A stretch of 64,000 nt of DNA, taken from NCBI GenBank assembly GCA_004293485.1, contig RDYW01000034.1, positions 31,837-95,836 of the forward strand, read 5' to 3'. The DNA is from Sphingobacteriales bacterium. Lineage in GTDB: Bacteria > Bacteroidota > Bacteroidia > Sphingobacteriales > Sphingobacteriaceae. The notes under the pieces are model-generated. The model saw nothing but the letters and a program-made list of their open reading frames with translations. It was not told where the DNA came from and did no database searches. The position numbers were made by a program, and so were the translations under genes. This document shows positions 1-8,549 of the stretch, in pieces (within the stretch, counting starts at the first letter, position 1; each line of letters starts with the position of its first letter).

Positions 1-948
1 CGCACTTGCATCAATATTAATGGATGAAACAAAGGGCGTAAACTCAAATTTTCCCAAATTTACTTGGGTGGCAAGCCCCCTAAAAAACGAAAACTCGTTT
101 ACCGAGGTGTACGACCGTAAACCTAAATCTTGCCTTGCCACGGTAAAAATATCGGCACCTTTGCCAAAACTAAGGCCACTCCACATGGTTAATCCTTGGC
201 CAAATTGTAAAGCAAAATCGCCTATAACTATTTTTTTAAACGCCCTGATATCTTTTAAATACAAACTTCCTGAGTAAAAATCGGGCCCTTTTTTACCCGA
301 TGTGGCCCAGTACTGTTCGCCAGCATCTTTTTCAACGTTAATAGATAAAAGTACATTGTTGTTATAATTATACCTAAATCGGGTAAATATCCTATCGGGT
401 GGGCCTAAGTAGCGTGATGCCTTAGACGAGTCGGGTATGTTATAGCCCTTTTGTGGTTCAATAACTCGCTGGTAACGTACCAACACATCTCCATTACCAC
501 GAATAAGCATATTTTTAAAACTAAAATTTTCGAAACCGGTAGGTTGGCTTATGGTAGAAAAATATAATAAATTTTTTATTGTTTCTAAATCAAAACCTGT
601 AATACCTTGTAGTTCTAATACGTTTATAAGTTTTCCGTTTTTTTGGATATGGGTAAGCAAATTATTTATTTGTACTTGATTTAAAAACACCAGCTCAAGC
701 AACTGAGCTTTGCTTGTTTTGTTAAGGTTAATAGGATATTTTCGGTAATAATTTAATCTATCAACCATTTCGGTATAATCAAAATCTTCTCCAAGGTTTT
801 CGGCCACCGATTCGATAATATATTCTACAATACCATCGGCATTTTGGCTATAATCGGCTTTTGGTTTTATTGGTTTGTTGGTTTGGCTGTAGCCTATTAA
901 CCCTAAAAACAATAGAAATAGGATAAATCCACATTGTTTAAAATTCAT
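1..948 (-). CDS. Helix-hairpin-helix domain envelope protein, 3' end beyond window
   Basis: The reading frame is open from an ATG at 948 to the left edge (316 codons seen), so the C-terminus is missing. The N-terminus is a hydrophobic signal peptide ending near YSQ. Residues of about 60-120 hold a tandem helix-hairpin-helix-like segment (PINLNKTSKAQLLEL, then a second copy around NVLELQGITGFDLET), as in ComEA-type DNA-binding folds. The rest is rich in alternating polar and aromatic residues typical of an outer-membrane beta-barrel (GDFALQFGQGL). Bacteroidota encode long secreted HHH-plus-barrel proteins of this layout; their function is not established. The ATG lies 11 bases inside the end of the upstream gene at 938-1738, so the two are probably co-transcribed. 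Confidence 0.75.
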   Translation of the reverse strand, partial: MNFKQCGFILFLLFLGLIGYSQTNKPIKPKADYSQNADGIVEYIIESVAENLGEDFDYTEMVDRLNYYRKYPINLNKTSKAQLLELVFLNQVQINNLLTHIQKNGKLINVLELQGITGFDLETIKNLLYFSTISQPTGFENFSFKNMLIRGNGDVLVRYQRVIEPQKGYNIPDSSKASRYLGPPDRIFTRFRYNYNNNVLLSINVEKDAGEQYWATSGKKGPDFYSGSLYLKDIRAFKKIVIGDFALQFGQGLTMWSGLSFGKGADIFTVARQDLGLRSYTSVNEFSFFRGLATQVNLGKFEFTPFVSSINIDASA

Positions 949-1738
949 AACCCAAAGATATTTGTGGTGAATAGCCCAATATTGGGTGCGAGCTTATGCC
1001 AAAATCTACCAAAAGGTTTTCTAAAGCCAGCCCAAAGCCAGCATATTGTTTAAATGGGTTCATCGAAACTCCTCCCCTAATGGCAAATGCTTTAATAATT
1101 TTATACTCGATACCTGTTTTAAAATCGGCTTTATTATCTAATATTTTTTCGAGCTCGGTACTTATAATTAACTTATCAGAAAAAGTGTAACTACCCCCAA
1201 ATTGTATATGTGCTGGTATAATTAAATCGGTAGTTTCGGCGTATTTGCTCGAGTTAGGGTTGGCCACATGTGCCCCTAGCCATAAGTTGGGTAAAGCTTG
1301 GTATTGTAACCCTACCTGTACACTAAAAGCCCTGGTATTGCCATAGTTTGATATTTGTAATTGGTGGTAATTAACTGTTATTGCGGTTAATAATTTAGGT
1401 CCGAATGCTCGAGCAAGGCTTAGCCCCGATTGTGTTTCTCGGTAGGCATTTATACCATAATTTTGAAACGAAGCACCCAGCACATATTTTTTAATAGGAA
1501 TAGCAAAAACAGCCGATTTAGTTGAAATTTCTTTAATTAAAAATTTGTTTTCGTAAGCTAGCGAAGCTATAGGTTTGGTTAATAATGCTATACCCGCCTG
1601 GTTTTTTTGGGCTGCCCATACATCTTGCAAAGCCACACCGGCACCGCCCATTGCGGTAATGCGTGGCCCTGTATTAACTTGTGCTTTCGCATTTAAACAT
1701 AAAAATGATAAAACAACTAGTAATTTATTTAATTTCAT
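938..1738 (-). CDS. PorV/PorQ-like outer-membrane beta-barrel protein
   Basis: 266 residues with a clear signal peptide (cleavage after NAKAQ near residue 20). The mature N-terminus reads GPRITAMGGAGVALQDVWAA, the glycine-rich opening typical of the UPF0164/PorV/PorQ/FadL-like barrel families of Bacteroidota, followed by alternating strands and an aromatic C-terminus (SLGYEF) as in outer-membrane proteins. PorV and PorQ serve type IX secretion, but no other T9SS gene is visible here and the length is shorter than typical PorV, so the exact role is open. It overlaps the downstream HHH-domain gene by 11 bp, suggesting one two-gene envelope operon. Confidence 0.65.
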   Translation of the reverse strand: MKLNKLLVVLSFLCLNAKAQVNTGPRITAMGGAGVALQDVWAAQKNQAGIALLTKPIASLAYENKFLIKEISTKSAVFAIPIKKYVLGASFQNYGINAYRETQSGLSLARAFGPKLLTAITVNYHQLQISNYGNTRAFSVQVGLQYQALPNLWLGAHVANPNSSKYAETTDLIIPAHIQFGGSYTFSDKLIISTELEKILDNKADFKTGIEYKIIKAFAIRGGVSMNPFKQYAGFGLALENLLVDFGISSHPILGYSPQISLGYEF

Positions 1739-2053
1739 ACGCTAAAATTTGAGTTAAAAATAATATTCTATTGTGAATTTTACATTAAAGAAATAATTTT
1801 ATAGCGTAATTAAGTGTTTTGTTAAAAATATAAGTTAAAATATTTGTGTTTTTATAATCTATACTCCCAAAAAACAATAAATAAGATTAAGTTTATAATA
1901 ATTCTTCATCAATATATGGCTGCTTGTGTTTTTTTGATATTTTTTTACTAGATAGCGTTTAGGCTATTGTATATTACTATCTTCGTATATATTATTCGTT
2001 TATAAAGCTAATTAATTGTACACTAAAGTATAACTTCTTACTACGTAATTATT
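1739..2053. other. AT-rich intergenic region between divergent genes
   Basis: 315 bp between the divergently transcribed barrel gene and pafA. It must hold promoters for both. A weak -7-like box TATCTTCG at 1978-1985 faces pafA; I see no RNA gene, repeat or small coding region. Confidence 0.5.
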
Positions 2054-3718
2054 ATGAAAAAACTTTTTACCATTGCACTCATAGTTTGCTTCCCATTATT
2101 GCTTATTGCACAACTAAAAAGCTTAAAAAAAACAACGCTTACAAGCCAAAAGCAATTAGTCCAACCCAAATTAGTAGTAGGCATAGTGGTAGACCAAATG
2201 CGATGGGATTTTTTATATCGTTATGCCAACCGATATAGCCAGGGCGGCTTTAAACGCCTATTGCGTGAAGGCTTTAGTTGCGATAATACCCAAATAAGTT
2301 ACATTCCTACTGTTACAGCAGCTGGCCATACAGGTATATATACGGGCTCGGTACCGGCATTACACGGCATTACAGGTAACGACTGGACCGAACAAAACAC
2401 TGGCAAAATGCAGTATTGTACACAAGATAGTAGCGTAAATACAGTAGGCAGTACTTCGGATGCGGGGCAAATGTCGCCCCGAAACTTGTGGGCAACCACC
2501 ATTACCGACGAATTAAAACTTGCCACCAACTTTAAAGCAAAAACCATAGGCTTAGCCCTAAAAGACCGCGGTGCAATATTGCCCGCCGGACACACCGCCA
2601 ATGCAGCATATTGGTTTGATGATGTTGCAAGTAACTGGATTACAAGCACTTATTATATGCCCCAATTGCCCGCTTGGGTAAATAGTTTTAATACCGAAAA
2701 AAATGTTCAAAAATATATTGCTAAAAATTGGTACCCTATGTACCCTATAGCTACTTACACGCAAAGCGAACCCGATAGCAACACACACGAAGGGGTGTTA
2801 AAAAACGAAAAATTACCAGTTTTCCCTCACTTAATTTCTAAAATAAACGGAGCAGGTGCTATACGTAACACTCCTTACGGCAATAGTATTACCTTTGATT
2901 TTGCTAAAAAAACCATAACCGAAGAAAAAATGGGCGCAAATGTTGTAACCGATTTTTTAGCCATCAGCCTTTCATCTACCGATTATATTGGCCATTGGTA
3001 CGGGCCAAATTCAGCCGAAATTGAAGACACTTATTTGCGTTTAGATAAAGAAATAGAACTTTTTTTAGTTTTTTTAGATACCCAACTAGGTAAAAATAAC
3101 TATACCGTATTTTTAACCGCCGACCATGGTGCAGCGCATAACCCTGCTTTTTTAACCCAACACCATATACCTGCTGGCTTATTTGCCGGAGCCGATATTT
3201 TACAACAATTAAACGCTACGCTAAAAACCCAATTTGGGGTCGATAAATTGGTATTAAACCTAGCTAATTATCAAGTTAGTTTTAATAATGCGGCCATTGT
3301 TCAAGCAAAAATAAATATAGATGCCTTAAAAGCATCTTGCATTAATTTTTTACAGCTACAAAATGGGCTTGCCTATGCCCTTGATATGGATAAAATAAGC
3401 CAAGCCAGCATACCCGATGCTTTAAAACAAAAAATAATAAATGGCTATAACCCACAACGAAGTGGGGCAATACAAATAATTTTACAGCCTGCTTATTTTA
3501 ATGGCTATGGCCTAACAGGTACTACGCATGGTACTTGGAATCCTTACGATACGCACATACCCTTGCTGTTTATGGGTTGGGGAATTAAACAAGGCAGCTT
3601 AAAAACAGCCACCAGCATGGCCGATATAGCCCCAACATTAGCAGCTTTGCTACACTTACAAGAACCCAATGCAAGTATTGGTAAGCCTATAGTCGAGATG
3701 ATAAAAACAGAAAAATAA
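2054..3718 (+). CDS. pafA: Alkaline phosphatase PafA
   Basis: 554 residues, the usual PafA length, with a signal peptide ending near LLIAQ, so exported to the periplasm. It hydrolyses phosphate monoesters and scavenges phosphate or organophosphates. Metal and nucleophile motifs of the alkaline phosphatase superfamily are present: VVDQMRWD (metal Asp 47), the nucleophile Thr 88 in TVTAAGH, ITGNDW, and LKDRGAILPAGH, whose Lys170 and Arg172 correspond to the Lys/Arg pair diagnostic of PafA versus E. coli PhoA. TADHGAAH and TTHGTWNPYD near the C-terminus give the remaining metal ligands. In Bacteroidota pafA is typically not repressed by phosphate; no Pho-type operator is visible here. It stands alone between an intergenic region and the defence island. 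Confidence 0.92.
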   Translation: MKKLFTIALIVCFPLLLIAQLKSLKKTTLTSQKQLVQPKLVVGIVVDQMRWDFLYRYANRYSQGGFKRLLREGFSCDNTQISYIPTVTAAGHTGIYTGSVPALHGITGNDWTEQNTGKMQYCTQDSSVNTVGSTSDAGQMSPRNLWATTITDELKLATNFKAKTIGLALKDRGAILPAGHTANAAYWFDDVASNWITSTYYMPQLPAWVNSFNTEKNVQKYIAKNWYPMYPIATYTQSEPDSNTHEGVLKNEKLPVFPHLISKINGAGAIRNTPYGNSITFDFAKKTITEEKMGANVVTDFLAISLSSTDYIGHWYGPNSAEIEDTYLRLDKEIELFLVFLDTQLGKNNYTVFLTADHGAAHNPAFLTQHHIPAGLFAGADILQQLNATLKTQFGVDKLVLNLANYQVSFNNAAIVQAKINIDALKASCINFLQLQNGLAYALDMDKISQASIPDALKQKIINGYNPQRSGAIQIILQPAYFNGYGLTGTTHGTWNPYDTHIPLLFMGWGIKQGSLKTATSMADIAPTLAALLHLQEPNASIGKPIVEMIKTEK

Positions 3719-4203
3719 AAAAGGTAAAATATTTTTATACGATTTTTTAAAAATACTATCAATGTTTTGTTGTTATAAAACCCGATTTCGATTTTTAAAT
3801 ATTGTTTTAAGATTGATTAGGGCGTTTTTTTGTATCTCAACAAAAGGTTAAAAACTACAGTATAAATCGCATTAGTAAGTACTACTTTTTTGTTTTTTAA
3901 TGTGATATAATTTTAATAAACATTTATTTTAGTGTTTTAAAATTTACCTATTTAAAAGTTACAAGCAAGCCTAAAAGACGACACAGCAACCATCAACCTT
4001 TGACATCTTGACCAGACTTTTTGGACGACCAAATTCGGCAGATAATTTCGCTGTATTTCGACACAGACCAGCAGACCAAATTGGCGACACACAAGCCGAC
4101 CCTTCGCAAAACCAAAAGAGCAAAATTTTCCACCGCACCATGTCAGTTTTATTTTATTATTCTATATTTGTCCTTTGTAGGACAAGACCAAAACTGGTAA
4201 ATA
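3719..4203. other. Left flank of the defence island, non-coding
   Basis: 485 bp without a supportable gene. The first 240 bp are AT-rich like other host spacers. From about 3961 the composition changes to a C/A-rich, G-poor stretch (many gacc, ccaaa words) that resembles neither the host spacers nor the island genes and probably belongs to the transferred segment. An open frame at 4008-4241 runs through it but has no recognisable product and overlaps the XRE gene start. The promoter and operator of the island operon lie at the right end. Confidence 0.5.
4163..4185 (+). promoter_or_regulatory. Promoter -7 box with overlapping palindromic operator for the defence operon
   Basis: TATATTTG at 4163-4170 matches the Bacteroidota -7 consensus TAnnTTTG. 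It is overlapped by a perfect inverted repeat with 7-bp arms, TTGTCCT (4168-4174) and AGGACAA (4179-4185), around TTGT. The start site would fall about at 4177, inside the palindrome, and the XRE gene starts at 4204. No good -33 TTTG is visible at the usual spacing. This arrangement suits autorepression by the XRE dimer (inference). Confidence 0.6.
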
Positions 4204-4485
4204 ATGCTAGGCGAAAAATTAAAAGAATTACGAGAGGCTAAAGGACTTGTGCAAAGACAAGTTGCTGCTGACTTACATGTTGACACTGCTTACATCAGCA
4301 AGATGGAGCATAACGAAAAGCCTGTGAGTAGAACTCACTTAAAAAAGTTAGCTAAACTTTATAGTGTAACTGAAAATGATTTGTTGCCAATTTGGTTAGC
4401 GGACAAAGTTTTGCAATTAGTAGAAAATGAAAAGTATTCAGTTCAAGCATTGGAAATGGCTTTAAATAAAGTAAAAGAGAAGTGA
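4204..4485 (+). CDS. XRE-family helix-turn-helix regulator of the defence operon
   Basis: 93 residues consisting of one HTH_3/XRE DNA-binding domain (residues about 3-60: LGEKLKELREAKGLVQRQVA, recognition helix in DTAYISKMEHNEKPV) followed by a short helical tail. Such small XRE proteins bind palindromic operators as dimers and set the expression level of restriction or toxin systems (the controller or C-protein role). It is the first gene of the operon, and its TGA overlaps the GTG start of the helicase gene by four bases, implying translational coupling. The palindrome at 4168-4185 is the likely binding site. The target is inferred, not shown. Confidence 0.88.
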   Translation: MLGEKLKELREAKGLVQRQVAADLHVDTAYISKMEHNEKPVSRTHLKKLAKLYSVTENDLLPIWLADKVLQLVENEKYSVQALEMALNKVKEK

Positions 4486-7331
4486 CCGAATTAACTCCAT
4501 ATCAGGCAAAATACATTGCTTACGAATTAACCAGACGCTTTCCTTCGGGAAGTAGCGAAAAGTTTAACGTAGCCTTGATGGATGCTCAGGTTGATTTAAA
4601 TCCGCATCAAGTGGAAGCGGCTCTTTTTGCTTTTAAATCTCCACTTTCTAAAGGAGCAATTCTTGCAGACGAAGTTGGCTTAGGCAAAACGATTGAAGCA
4701 GGGATTTTACTTTCGCAACTTTGGGCTGAACGCAGAAAAAAATTATTAATCATTTGTCCTGCCAATTTAAGAAAGCAATGGAGTCAAGAATTGTTGGATA
4801 AATTCTTTCTTGAATCAACCATATTAGAAAACAAGAATTTTAAAGACTTCAAAAAGTCTGGAAATAAAAACCCTTTCGAGCAAAACAAAATTGTTATCTG
4901 CTCTTATCAGTTTGCAAGAGCAAAAGCGGAATTAATGCAATTGGTTTCTTGGGATTTGGCTGTAATTGATGAAGCCCATCGCTTACGCAATGTTTACAAG
5001 CCAACCAACAAAATTGGTAACGCAATTAAACAAGCCTTATCACATTCAAGAAAAGCATTGCTAACTGCAACTCCACTTCAAAACTCATTGCTTGAATTGT
5101 ATGGTTTAGTGAGTATCATTGATGAACATACTTTTGGCGACATCAAAAGTTTTAGAAGCCAATTTCTAAGAACGGTTGACGGAGAAAATTATCAGGATTT
5201 ACGGGACAGACTAAAGTCAGTTTGTATTAGAAATCTTCGCAGACAAGTTCAAGAATACATTCGTTATACAAATAGACTTCCGCTTACCATAAAGTTTGAA
5301 CCATCAGACGATGAACAAAAACTGTATGAAGATGTAAGCGATTATTTGCAAAGGGAATTACTTTATGCTTTGCCCGCAGGGCAAAGGCATTTAATGACTT
5401 TGATTTTGCGTAAACTTTTGGCATCATCTTCATTTGCTATTGCCGGAACATTAAACAGTTTGATTAAAAAACTTAAAGAAGTAAAAATTAAAAATGAAGA
5501 ATTAAAAATTAATTCCGAATTAGCCGAAGATTATGAATTATTTGAAGAACAAGCAGAGGAATGGGAAGAAGAAAACACAGAAGATAAAAAACTTACTGAA
5601 CTTGACTTTGAATCCATTCGGAAAGAAATTGTTGAACTGGAAAAATATCGGGACTTAGCCGAATCTATTAAACACAATACGAAAGGCGATAAGCTTTTAA
5701 CGGCATTGAAAGAAGGCTTTGCTAAAATGGATAAGCAAGCCAATCAAAAGGCAATCATATTCACAGAATCAACAAGAACTCAAAACTATCTATTCAATTT
5801 ATTAAGCGAACACTACCCAAATAAAATTGTATTGTTCAATGGTTCCAATACGGATGAAACTTCTAATAAAGTTTACAAAAGTTGGCTCAGCCAAAATAAA
5901 GGAACAGATAAAGTAACTGGTTCGCCAAGTGCTGATAAACGAGCTGCATTGGTAGAATATTTTAGAAACGAAGCAACCATCATGATTGCCACCGAAGCTG
6001 CTGCTGAAGGTATCAATTTGCAGTTTTGCTCTTTGCTAATTAATTATGATTTGCCTTGGAATCCACAACGGATTGAACAGCGTATTGGACGTTGCCACCG
6101 TTACGGACAAAAGTTTGATGTAGTAGTTGTAAATTTCCTAAACGTAAAAAATGCGGCTGACATTCGGGTGTTTCAATTGCTCGATGAAAAGTTTAAATTA
6201 TTCAGTGGCGTTTTTGGAGCAAGTGACGATGTATTGGGAAGCATTGAATCAGGCGTTGATTTTGAAAAACGCATTGCGGAAATCTATCAGAAATACAGAA
6301 GTGAAAAAGAAATTATTGATCAGTTTGATTTGCTTCAAAAGGAATTAGATGAGCAGATTAGTAGTAAAATGCTTTCTACAAGGGAAACGCTATTGGCGAA
6401 TTTTGATGACGAAGTATTGGATAAACTAAAAATCAGACTTTCTGAAAGCAAGGAATACATAAACAAATACGAACAATGGCTTTGGGCTGTTACCAAATTT
6501 GAATTGAACGGAACTGCAAAATTCAACGACAAGGATTTGAGTTTTCAACTCAAAAAACAACCTTACCCAAATGCAAACTTCCCAACAGAATCGTTTAAAC
6601 TCGGAAAGCCAAATACCGAAGCCCATGTTTATAGAATGGGGCATCCATTGGCACAAACTGTATTAGAAAAGGTAAAAGAAAAGCAATTGCAACCTGCTTG
6701 CTTGACTTTTGATTTATCGGGTTACAAAGGTAATGTGGCCATTTTGGATGAATTGAAAGGAGAGCAAGGTTGGTTAAGTGTGATGGCTGTGAGTGTTGAT
6801 TCTTTTGAATCATCCGATTATCTGATGGCTTATGGAATTGCCAATAATGGAATAACGCTAACAGAAGACCAGGCAAAACGATTGCTCACCTTACCTGCAA
6901 AAAATGCTACTCAAGATTCAAATACAATTGATGAATCCTTGGTAATGAAATCAGGTGAAACCTATTTAGATGCATTGCTCAAAACCTTATCAGAAAGAGA
7001 TAATAACTATTTGAAATTTGAAACAGAGAAGCTAACCAAATGGGCCGAGGATAGAATGAATGCCGCTGAATTGGCCATTAAAGAAACCAAAGCCAAAATA
7101 AAAGAACTAAACCGTGAAGCACAGAAAACAGTTGACCCATCGGCTCAACTAAAAATACAAGAACAATTGCAGGACGAATCAAAAAAACAAAAAAAGCAAC
7201 GACAAGAAATCTTTATTGTGGAAGATGAAATTGCAGAAATGAGAGACAAGATGATTAGCGATATTCAAAAACGAATGAAACAGGAAATAAGCAAGACCCA
7301 TTTATTTACGATTAACTGGAAATTAGTATAA
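4482..7331 (+). CDS. SNF2-family helicase (DISARM DrmD-like)
   Basis: 949 residues, starting with GTG in a GTGA overlap with the XRE gene. Two RecA-like lobes are visible: motif I ADEVGLGKTIEAG (about residues 58-71), motif II IDEAHRLR (about 161), motif III LTATPLQN, and in the second lobe EAAAEGINLQF, NYDLPWNPQRIEQRIGR and CHRYGQ (about 500-545). An acidic, coiled-coil insertion separates the lobes (about 325-390), and the C-terminal 300 residues end in a long basic coiled coil (about 850-925). SNF2 ATPases of this type translocate on double-stranded DNA and occur in DISARM (DrmD) and related modification-based defence arrays. DrmA, DrmB and DrmC are absent here, so this is not canonical DISARM. 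The stop abuts the next ATG directly. Confidence 0.88.
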   Translation: MTELTPYQAKYIAYELTRRFPSGSSEKFNVALMDAQVDLNPHQVEAALFAFKSPLSKGAILADEVGLGKTIEAGILLSQLWAERRKKLLIICPANLRKQWSQELLDKFFLESTILENKNFKDFKKSGNKNPFEQNKIVICSYQFARAKAELMQLVSWDLAVIDEAHRLRNVYKPTNKIGNAIKQALSHSRKALLTATPLQNSLLELYGLVSIIDEHTFGDIKSFRSQFLRTVDGENYQDLRDRLKSVCIRNLRRQVQEYIRYTNRLPLTIKFEPSDDEQKLYEDVSDYLQRELLYALPAGQRHLMTLILRKLLASSSFAIAGTLNSLIKKLKEVKIKNEELKINSELAEDYELFEEQAEEWEEENTEDKKLTELDFESIRKEIVELEKYRDLAESIKHNTKGDKLLTALKEGFAKMDKQANQKAIIFTESTRTQNYLFNLLSEHYPNKIVLFNGSNTDETSNKVYKSWLSQNKGTDKVTGSPSADKRAALVEYFRNEATIMIATEAAAEGINLQFCSLLINYDLPWNPQRIEQRIGRCHRYGQKFDVVVVNFLNVKNAADIRVFQLLDEKFKLFSGVFGASDDVLGSIESGVDFEKRIAEIYQKYRSEKEIIDQFDLLQKELDEQISSKMLSTRETLLANFDDEVLDKLKIRLSESKEYINKYEQWLWAVTKFELNGTAKFNDKDLSFQLKKQPYPNANFPTESFKLGKPNTEAHVYRMGHPLAQTVLEKVKEKQLQPACLTFDLSGYKGNVAILDELKGEQGWLSVMAVSVDSFESSDYLMAYGIANNGITLTEDQAKRLLTLPAKNATQDSNTIDESLVMKSGETYLDALLKTLSERDNNYLKFETEKLTKWAEDRMNAAELAIKETKAKIKELNREAQKTVDPSAQLKIQEQLQDESKKQKKQRQEIFIVEDEIAEMRDKMISDIQKRMKQEISKTHLFTINWKLV

Positions 7332-8549
7332 ATGATGAATGAAAATTATACACAGTTTTTGGCAGATGTTAAGCTCAAAATTAAGGAAGCTCAACTCAAA
7401 ACAATTGTAGCTGCCAATAGCCAAATGTTACTACTATATTGGCAAATGGGTAACTATATTTTAACCAACCAAAACCAACAAGGCTGGGGTGCAAAGGTGA
7501 TTGAATTGCTGTCTTCGGATTTAAAAAAAGAATTCCCTCAATTAAAAGGTTTTTCTGCCAGAAATATGCTTTACATGAAACAATTTGCAAAGGCTTATCC
7601 CTATGAAGTTATTGCGGATTTTATTCAATTAGAGTTGCAATTGAAAAATAAGGAAAATATCGAACAACCCGTTTTGAAAGCTATTTTATATGCAGATTTA
7701 AACCAATTTGAAATTACGCAACAACCTGTTGCGCCAATACAAAACACTGATAAACAACAGAATAATATTACGCAACAACCTGTTGCACAAATTCAAGACG
7801 ATACATTTTTGCAGTCTATTTTAGCTAGAGTTTCGTGGTCACATCATGTAGTAATGATGGATAAAGAAGCGCATTTAGGCAAAAGATTTTGGTACATGCT
7901 TAACACCATTGAACACGGCAATAGCCGAAATGTATTAGCCATGCAAATAGAAAGCGGTTTGTTTGAAAGGCAAATAGCTTCTAAAAAGGTAAATAATTTT
8001 GAAAGAACATTACCAAAGCCACAAACAGATTTTGCCAATTATTTATTAAAAGACCCATATATCTTCGATTTTGTGCAGGCTACAGACAAAGCCAACGAAA
8101 GAAACATTGAAGACCAATTGACCAATCACATTACTAAGTTCCTTTTAGAATTGGGGCAAGGCTTTGCATTTATCGGACGGCAAGTTCATTTTGAAATTGG
8201 CGGAAGTGATTTTTATGCCGATTTGCTTTTCTATCATACTAAGCTACACGCTTATGTAGTGGTAGAACTAAAAGCAAGACCATTTGATCCTGGCGATGCG
8301 AGCCAATTGAACTTTTACGTAAATGTGGTAAACGATAAGCTAAAAACAGCAAGCGATAATGATACCATAGGTATTTTACTTTGTAAAGGTAAAAACGAAG
8401 TAGTAGCTGAATATGCTTTAAAAGGATACAAAAATGCGATTGGTGTTTCTGATTACCAAATAAGTAAAGCCATTCCTAACGAATTAATATCTTCATTGCC
8501 TCAGATAGAGGAATTAGAAAACGAATTAAGAAAAGATGACGAATTATAA
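7332..8549 (+). CDS. DUF1016 (YhcG-type) PD-(D/E)xK nuclease
   Basis: 405 residues. The N-terminal DUF1016_N domain covers about 10-110 (typical LLLYWQMGNYI and FSARNMLYMKQFAKAYP motifs). After a low-complexity linker with a duplicated ITQQPVA motif (about residues 127-155), the C-terminal nuclease domain (about 165-375) contains FYADLLFYH followed by VVVELKA, the D...ExK signature of the PD-(D/E)xK superfamily. YhcG-type proteins are common in defence islands and next to restriction enzymes and are thought to cleave DNA. The ATG follows the helicase stop with no spacer, and the end overlaps the methyltransferase gene by 14 bp. The catalytic residues look intact. Confidence 0.87.
   Translation: MMNENYTQFLADVKLKIKEAQLKTIVAANSQMLLLYWQMGNYILTNQNQQGWGAKVIELLSSDLKKEFPQLKGFSARNMLYMKQFAKAYPYEVIADFIQLELQLKNKENIEQPVLKAILYADLNQFEITQQPVAPIQNTDKQQNNITQQPVAQIQDDTFLQSILARVSWSHHVVMMDKEAHLGKRFWYMLNTIEHGNSRNVLAMQIESGLFERQIASKKVNNFERTLPKPQTDFANYLLKDPYIFDFVQATDKANERNIEDQLTNHITKFLLELGQGFAFIGRQVHFEIGGSDFYADLLFYHTKLHAYVVVELKARPFDPGDASQLNFYVNVVNDKLKTASDNDTIGILLCKGKNEVVAEYALKGYKNAIGVSDYQISKAIPNELISSLPQIEELENELRKDDEL
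7713..7786 (+). repeat. Duplicated 20-bp repeat in the DUF1016 linker
   Basis: The 20-mer attacgcaacaacctgttgc occurs at 7713-7732 and again at 7767-7786, exactly 54 bp (18 codons) apart and in the same frame, encoding ITQQPVA twice. The core GCAACA/TGTTGC is itself palindromic. It lies between the two DUF1016 domains, where a change in copy number would alter only linker length. Confidence 0.85.

Noticed and set aside
4008..4241. 77-codon frame before the XRE gene
   Set aside because: It overlaps the promoter, operator and start of the XRE gene and has no recognisable sequence.
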